Assembly (NCBI RefSeq): GCF_050436995.1
Contig: NC_134773.1
Span: 4,952,194-5,016,193 of the forward strand
DNA length: 64,000 nt
Direction of reading: 5' to 3'
Origin: Anticarsia gemmatalis
Lineage: Eukaryota; Arthropoda; Insecta; Lepidoptera; Erebidae
Shown: piece by piece, positions 51,907 to 60,900 of the stretch
How positions within the stretch are numbered: the stretch's first letter is position 1
Layout: each line of letters starts with the position of its first letter
Translations under genes and position numbers: made by a program
The notes under the pieces: model-generated
Told to the model about the DNA's origin: nothing
What the model saw: the letters and a program-made list of their open reading frames with translations, nothing else
Databases searched by the model: none

Positions 51907-54900
51907 GTGAGTAGTACTCAAATTTATTTATTAATATTTCGATAACTACTAACTATACTGAGCCCCGGTTTCTGAGGTACATTTAACGGTAGTTTATCTA
52001 TTTAATAGCATTTTTTTTTGTATAAGTTTAAACGCTATTTAATAGATAAACTACCGCTAAATGTACCTCAGAAACCGGGGGTATGTCATCTAACAAATGT
52101 ACGTAGGTCTTTCTTTATTTTTATATAAACGTACATAATAAACCATGATTTTAATGTTAGTGTTAAATATTTTTAAATTACTATAATGTCAGTTGACTCA
52201 TAAGACTTAGGAAGTCATGATTTTATCCGACTTTCAAAGGGAGGATTTTAGTATGACAAACAGTCTTACCGAGGGGAATCGTGTTATAACCCATATTATA
52301 CATAAAAAGTTTCTCCGTGTTTCGTAAGGCACGTTAAATTGTGGGTACCGGCTGTCATATACAAAGATCTTTGACAGTCGTTAACAGTAGTCAGAAGCTT
52401 GAAAGTATCGTGTTATAACCCAGGTAACTGTGTTGTGGAGGTCCGATAGACAGTCGCTGCATGTACAATACTGGTATTCAGCTGCATCCGGTGAGACTGG
52501 GAGCTGACTACAACATAGTTGGAAGAGAGGCTAGACTGATTTTCCTTCATTAGTAAATATTTTTTGTTTACTACACATATTTTTATAGTGTGAATTGATT
52601 TTGATGATTCATGTATTTGAATGCTTGCCCTAATTAAATCTTTTGGTACATTTCTATAGATCAATTTGATGAGTAGTTTTTTAGATATACTTTTTGCAAT
52701 ACTTTAGTAACTTTGTATTAATTGACGATAAAAATATTTGTGCGATCCACAAATAGTTGTTTCTGTACTTTGTGTCCGTTGTTTGTATTTTTGTAAACGT
52801 CAAGACACAAGAGCAATTAGTGCAGAAATTATCTTTAAACAAAAAAAAAGGGTTCTGTTTGACCTGTCTTTCTTAGTATCTGATTTTATAAAAACTACAT
52901 CAGCCTTTTAATAGTAAAAGACAGACAGTCAGTGCGAGAAGTATGTCACATTCGTACAGTTATTTATAATGTTAACTAATTAGCATAAATATGCAAAATA
53001 GTTATTATTTATTTCTTAGTATTGTTGAAAACCAATTCGCGAAATACGTAGAAACTTGATTTCTTAGAAAATATACTGTCTTTGTGCTCTGAGCTGTAGT
53101 GTATACGATTGTCTCGTAGTCTCAAGTTTGTATCCTAGTTAGTGCTTTTATAGTGTTCTTACTTATATTTTAGTCCAACAATTATGTATAGAGAGCCATG
53201 TCCTATTTATCAATATTGTGATGAACTAGAGGCCGTCCGCGACTTCGTCCGCGTGGAACACCCTTACCGTGTAAATCCCGATCCCTCGGAAACTCCGCGA
53301 TAAAAAGTAACCTATGTGTTATTCTGGGTCTTCAGCTACCTACATACCAAATTTCGTCATAATCGGTTCAGAGGTATTTGCGTGAAAGAGTAACAAACAC
53401 CCATACATACGGGTCAAGAAACTAAATTTTGTCATGAGCACGAGTATCTGTTCTGAGCAAGTTAATTTATCTATATAAGAATATATTTTGAAGTACATAA
53501 GTATGTTTATCAGTTGTTTAGTTACAGTACAAGCTCTGCTCAGTTTCCAAACCATTTTAAAGATGCACAATGATTTGAAAAACCAGCTTTAATATAAGGA
53601 AAAGATTTTTAAAAATCATTCAGGTAAAATATTTAAGTATCATTTTGGAAAAAACCAGTAATATAATAAACAAGTCTTCTTTATCCACCTGAGCTCTATG
53701 ACATTATAATGAGAAAAATAATTAAGTTAAAATAAAAATTTACACCAATGAGTGTTTCAAGTGACGTGTGTATTATAAATAATGATCACGTTGTTATAAC
53801 GGTGAAGGAAAACATCGTGAGCAATGACATGACTGACAGTTGTTTAACACAGCTCTTGACGGAACGCAAAGTCCCCCACACTTGGTCAGCGCGGTGGACT
53901 CAAGACCTAACTCAGCCTTCATTACGAGAGACCCTTGCCCAGCAGTGGGACAGTAATGGGTTAAATTTCTTTTTGTTTATACCTAGGTACACTAGCTGAC
54001 TAAGCTGACCCGCGCAACTGCGCTTGCGTCACATAAGTAAGAGAGAATGGGTCATCATTTTCCCTGTTTTGTAACATTTTTTACTGGTACTCTGCTCCTA
54101 TTGGTCGTAGCGTGATGATATATAGCCTATAATCTTCCTCAATAAATGGACTATCTAACACTAAAATAATTTTTCAAATCGGACCAGTAGTTCCTGAGAT
54201 TAGCGCGTTCAAACAAACAAACAAACTCTTCAGCTTTATAATATTAGTATAGATTTGCAAAACTAGTTTTAATTGAGTCACAATCAGTCTTGATTAAGAT
54301 TCAATTGAGATACTGCACTTTGCCCCATAAGGAAATGTTAGTCATAGTTCCAAGTGGTTCATGAGACAGGGAAACCCCAAAACAAGTTGATTTTTTATTC
54401 AGACAATTAACTACAAGGTCAAATGACGTCAAACGTCGCGTCTCTGTGAGCAGTTATAAAAATAACAAGTCCTTCCAACAAAGAAGAATTATTTATCGTA
54501 TGGTTAGTGGCCATTTACGACTCAACTGCACGTCTGTCGCAGTGGTTAACGTGGTCACCTCGCCGCAATAACCGTAGCGCGATTTCGAGTTCCTCCGTGT
54601 TTCGAAAAACACGTTAAATTGTGGGTCCCGGTTGACGTTTTTTAAGATCTTTGACAGTCGTTAACAGTAGTCAGAAGCTTGAAAGTCTGACAAGCAGTGC
54701 TCCTTAGTATCGTGTTATAACCCAGGTAACTGTGTTGTGGAGGTCTGATAGACAGTCGCTGCATGTACAATACTGGTATTCAGCTGCATCCGGTGAGACT
54801 GGAAGCCGACTACAACATAGTTGGAAGAGAGACTAGACTGATGATGAGTATTACAAGATTAGCTAGTACTACAATACACTACATATGACGTAGAATTCCT

Positions 54901-57900
54901 AGGTTATCTGTATGACCTAAGTACTCAATTTAATAATTAATATGAGAGATAATTATGTTTGTAAATATTTTTATTATTATAACCTTTTAATGTCAGTGAT
55001 CTACTAAGGCTTTCCTTATTTCAATGTCGTTTAGATGAAGCCTAAATAAAAAATAACTGCAAATGTGAAATTTTAAACGATTGAACTAAGATTGTATCTG
55101 TGGTCATGAGTGTGGTCATGGGCGCCCATAGCCACTTGCGCTTACCGGTCGGTAAACGATCTGTGGTTAAGCAACCGCTGTCATTCTATACATAGCTGAC
55201 CGCATACTGGTATCTGAACTGGGCGTCTCCGTGCTTCGGAGGGCACGTAAAAAGTCGATCCCGGTGGTTGTCAACTAAGATAACAGTCGTTAAGTCATGT
55301 CAAAAGCCTTTCGGGCGTGTATGTACCTCTAGATTATAAAATTCTAATTATTCTTTTTTCAGGAGATCTGTGCACGAAAGATGGACAGACGGGCACATGT
55401 ATGCTGATAGGTAAATGCCGATCAGCGCTTGAAGATATTAAGAACAGGAAAAATCCTAAGGTATTTATAAACCTACCTTATATTATTGTACGAACAGTGA
55501 TAGCCGAGTGGTACAAGTTGGTACCTCCCACGCAAGTGGTCGACGGTTCGAACCCAACACACCAATGACTTTTCCAAGTGATGTGTGTATTAGAAATAAT
55601 TATCGCTTGTTACAACGGTGAGGGAAAACATCGTGATGCAACCTTGCATGCCTAAAAGTTCTTTAGAACAGTTCTTGAAGTAGTACAAAGTCCGACACTT
55701 GGCCAGCGTGGTGGACTCAAGACCTAATCCTTTTCTCCAACCGGGAGGAAATCCTTGCCCAGCATTGATGCGTGATATAAAAAATGAATTTAAAAACAAA
55801 ATTGTACTGCAAATGTCGGAAATAAGGAATGTATTTAGCTCTTAAGGAAAAAAACAAGAGAATATTCTATACGTCAATTAATTAGTATTTAAAAACTAGT
55901 ATCCATATATAATAATAATTTACAATACAAGTTGACATTTACAATAAAGAGCTCATAGTCCCCCTCACCGTGTGGTAATCGCTCAGTATGTTAACGCGTA
56001 CATTACATAGATGTACGTGCAGTGATATTTGAGCTGAGCGTCTCCGTGCTTCGAGCACGTTACAAGTCTAGCTTGTTAACATAACATGAGTTCAGACAAA
56101 CACTTCAACTACTTTGACACTAGACCACTAACTATACGACAAATAAATAATAATACAATATACTTAATGTGATGCAAGCCATGTAAAATACGTGTTATAA
56201 CCCAGGTAACTGTGTTGTGGAGGTCCGATAGACAGTCGCTGCATGTACAATACTGGTATTCAGCTGCATCCGGTGAGACTGGAAGCTTCCAGTCTCAGTG
56301 TCCAACATACATAGTTGGAAGAAAGGCATGATAGGAAATATACGTAGTTACATTGTATTCTTTTCCTTGCGTTAATTAAACTTTGACTTGTGTGCAATTA
56401 AAAAACTGGTTTAATAAAATTGTTAATGCTCTTGTATTCATAACATTAATTGACTTTATGAGTCACAAAATTTTCCGTATCAAACGACATGTCTGACAGT
56501 TGTTTAACACAGTTCTTGAAAGCGAAGTCTCACTTGAGCGTGGATTATTGTCTAAGCTCTCTCGAAGACCAAAGACCAGGACATTAATCTATACTAATAT
56601 TATAAAGCCGAAGAGTTTGTTTGTTTGTTTGAACGCGCTAATCTCAGGAACTACTGGTCCGATTTGCAAAATTCTTTCAGTGTTAGATAGTCCATTTATC
56701 GAGGAAGGTTATATGCTATAAATCATCACGCTGCTACCAATAGGAGCAGAGTACTAGTGTAAAATGTTACAAAAACGGGGAAATTTTTTGACGCTTATGT
56801 AACGCAAGCGAAGTTGCGCGGGTCAGCTAGTGGATAAATAAACATACGCACAAACCTAACATCACGCCTGTTATACCCGAAGAAGACTTATGCTAAGAAG
56901 TGTTAAATACTCGTATCGTTAACAATGTTAGTCCCATGTAATAAGGGAGCCTATTGCCACAAAACATACCGGGCACGTTACCAACCCTATAACTGTCCCA
57001 CTGCTGGGCAAGGGTCTCCTTCCGAATGAGCTAGGTATAAGGCCTTGAGTCGACCACGCTGACTTTGAATGCCCTTAAGAAATGTGTTAAACAACTTTTA
57101 AGGTACAGTATCATGACGATGTTTTCTTTCATCGTTATAACAAGTTATAATTATTTATAATACACACATCACTCAGAAAAGTCATTGGTGTGTTGCCTCG
57201 GGTTCGGACCGTCGACTACTTGCGTGAAAAGTGCCAACTTATATCACTCGGCTATCATTGTCACCCTTTCTTCCCATAGAAGTAGGCAGAGACCAGAGAA
57301 CGCCATTTGTCAAACTGCCTTTGCCTCACTCACATGTATAAAATGACTTGTAGTCATACAGGACCTAATCATTCTACGTTTTAACACTACTCAATAAAAT
57401 TAAATATTAGCCACCTTACGAAGTGTTGTACCTGATGGTAGTTGAAATTGATACTTCGACAGATTTGTTCTCGTTCTATCTATTGAATAGGTTATCTGAG
57501 GCTTAAACATAGCCCGTTAAACTGGTTCTAATTATTATGGTTTTATTTTCAGATATGTGGTTTCGTCAGTTCCGACCCTATTGTGTGCTGTCTTGATAAT
57601 GTTATACCTACTGTGCCTACCCCATTCAATGTAGCTACCACTACGAAAAGGTAAGAACAATAAATTAAATAAATAAATATCATTGTACAACTCACACACG
57701 GTCATCTGATTACAAACTAAGCAGAGCTTGTACTGTAAATAACTGATAAACATACTTATATACTTGTAAATACATACTTATATAGCTACATTAACAAGCT
57801 CAGAACAGATACTCGTGCTCAACACACAAATATTAGTCCCGGGTGTGATCAGTTTTTAAACTATTGAGGCGCTCATAGCCAGTTCCGCTCACTGGTCGGA

Positions 57901-60900
57901 AAACGATCCATGGTTTACGCAAATCTTGGCGCAGTTATTCCATAGATGGGTGACCGCATAGTGATATTTGAACTGAGACCGCGCTTTGGAAGACACGTTA
58001 AAAGTCGGTCCCGTTTGTTGTCAATTAAAATAACAGTCGTTAAGCCATGTCAAAGGCCTTTCGGGTGGTTTGAACAACTTTGACACTAGGTTGACCACAA
58101 ATCATACGATAAAATAAATAATAAAATTAATTTTAGGTTTGTACACATAAAATATACGTAAAATAACACCTTCCCATAGCGGTAGTCAGAGACAAAAGAA
58201 CGTCACTTGGTACGATCCTTACAAACTTCCCTTGCTACCACATACATACATGTTGTCATACAGGACCGCCATACTACAATATTTCTACACGGGTCTTAAA
58301 TAAGTAAATAAAAGTTACGATACCTTATTTGTTCACCCGACGTTTCGATCGAATTACATCGACCGTGGTTACGAGCTGACTGATGTGGCTGCTAAGCGTC
58401 GTCTCCTTGCGAGTTTCAACGCCTACCCTCACTTGGTTTTCACTATTTACAAATTGTTCGAAAAGTAATGTTTTTTCCAAGTTGTACAGTCTGTATTACA
58501 TCACTGTCATAGTGCGTGTGACGAACATCACCCACGAGAGCTCACACGAACATACACACGTGCTCTCCGAGACGGAGGTCTACATAACTCTAATGAATTT
58601 CTTGACAAAAACACTTAATTCATATGTTTTTTGCACACACACTACCGACATTATTATGTAAACGATCAGTATATTAAGTAACGCGTACATTACATAGATG
58701 TACGTGCAGTGATATTTAAGCTGAGCGTCTCCGTGCTTCGAGCACGTTACAAGTCTAACTTGTTAACATAACATGAGTTCAGACAAACACTTCAACTACT
58801 TTGATACTAGGTTCACCACTAACTATACGATTTATTATTTACAGACCGGCTACAGCGGCCACCACAGAGTATGTACCTCCGGTATATGATTATGAAGATA
58901 ATACGAATAAAAATGGCGGATGCTCTGCCATCCCTGCTCAAATGACGTCGAATAAAACTGGACGAAAGGCTTTTGACAGTAAGTATTAATTATTTATTAG
59001 GGTAGTTAACTATCAATCAAATCAGCTACTCTTTATGAAATGTCAAAAACACATTTTTGAGTATAGAATAGAAATATGACATGACGTCACTAGTATTTTC
59101 GTTGGTATCAAATGAGTGCCTATTAAAATGTTTCAGTCTGTAATAATTACAATTTCAACATTATTTACGAATAAAATTACAAAGCCTGTGCATTTTAGAT
59201 GAACCTTTTACGAGTACGAGTTTAATAATTTTTCGTTAACCCAGTCTATGAAAGTAAAGGAATAGAAAGTGTACCTGTGTATTGTGCACACACTTGGACA
59301 CTATAAACAAAGTCCTGCACAGTTGGCTGTTAACCGTGGCCAAAATCGGCCCGGACGACATAATATTAATCAGATGACTGTGTGTGACGTGTACAAATAG
59401 TATATTTATAAACTATTTCTGAATGTCCCAAACCCGCACTTAGCCAGCGTGGTGGACTCAAGGCCTAACCCCTCCCTCAATACGGGAGAAAACCCTTGCC
59501 AGAGACATTAATGGGTTAAATTTATTTATTTCAGAATGTATAGAATATCAAGAGCAGTTTGTTTACCCGTGTGAGCGCGGGGTAGCCCTCACCGGCGAAC
59601 TTAGCCGCAGTAATCATTGTCACCATAATGCTGATGAATTAATCATCGGAGGGACTGACACTAGCAAAGATGAATTTCCACATATGGTGAGTCAATATCA
59701 GTCCAGCCTTTCTTCCAACTATGTTGTCGTCTTCCAGTCTCACCGGATGCAGCTGAATACCAGTATTGTACATGCAGCGACTGTCTATCGGACCTCCACA
59801 ACACATTTGGTTTTAAACACGATACTAAGTAAGACTAGTTGTCAGACTTTCAAGCTTCTATTTACTGCCAACGAGTCTTCAATTAAGTTTCCTACTTTTT
59901 GATTCAATAAATTTAGTAAACTTTGTACAAAGTATTAGAAATAGTCATATAATATTTTGAATAGTCATATAGGTACCTAATACGTTAGGTCCACATATTT
60001 TTGAATAAATACAGGCCGTGACCGATTTGCATGTCCGGTTGCTCAAATTCTTAATAAATACGAATTAATTTCTCGTAGAACTTGTCAGAACGATGTTCTA
60101 AACCTTCATTAAATCCTTAAATTTGATCACGAGCAATATGTGTGATTGTGCATTGCTATTCAAAATCATTAGGCGCTTAGAATCAGTCAAGTCAGTTAGT
60201 GTTTAGAAAACTCTTTCGTTACTGAGTGACTGATGGACAACGCACAGTTGAAACTACTGAGCTTACAAACTTGACATTTGCTATGAACATTCCTTAGTAA
60301 GTGTAGAGGAGTACTAAGAGAGGATTTTATTTTTAGGTAATGCTGGGTTACGGCGATGACGACCAATCGATCGCGTGGCTTTGTGGAGGAGCCGTCATTA
60401 GTGACCGGTTCATCTTGACAGCTGGACATTGTACTGCTAGCAGGGAACAGTGAGTAGACCGAGAAGACCGGCCAGGCGAGGTGATCATGCCTGGTGGGCC
60501 TAGGCTGCCCGACTGTTGTAGTCGGGAACTTGTATATATAGTCAGTTGCAGTGCAAACTTCGATAGCGCAATCTAGGACTTGTGACGTCACTCACTGCGC
60601 GTGGTGGTTGGCTGGCCCCAGTAGATGTCGCTGTATGTAACGGGTCTTAAACCCGTTTGACCACGAGTGACCACGGTCGATGTAATTCGATCGAAACGTC
60701 GGGTGAACAAATAGGGTATTCTAACCTTTAATTTTCAATCACGATTAAGACCCGTTACATTATAATATTACGAGTAGACCGGAGGGTACTGCAGTAGACC
60801 TGAGTAGATTTGAGTAGACTTTGACTGCCTCAGTGTCGCAGTGGTTAAAGTCACCCGCTACCATTGTGTTGGGAAGTCGTGATTCGATCACCACATAGAA

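Noticed and set aside
54838..54860. Hammerhead ribozyme core (ctgatga word)
   Set aside because: The rest of the conserved core (GAAA and pairing arms) is absent; the word is simply the 5S-B tail.
60196..60591. 131-codon minus ORF across protease exon 6
   Set aside because: Antisense shadow of exon 6 and its flanking HEL-F and promoter-like repeats.
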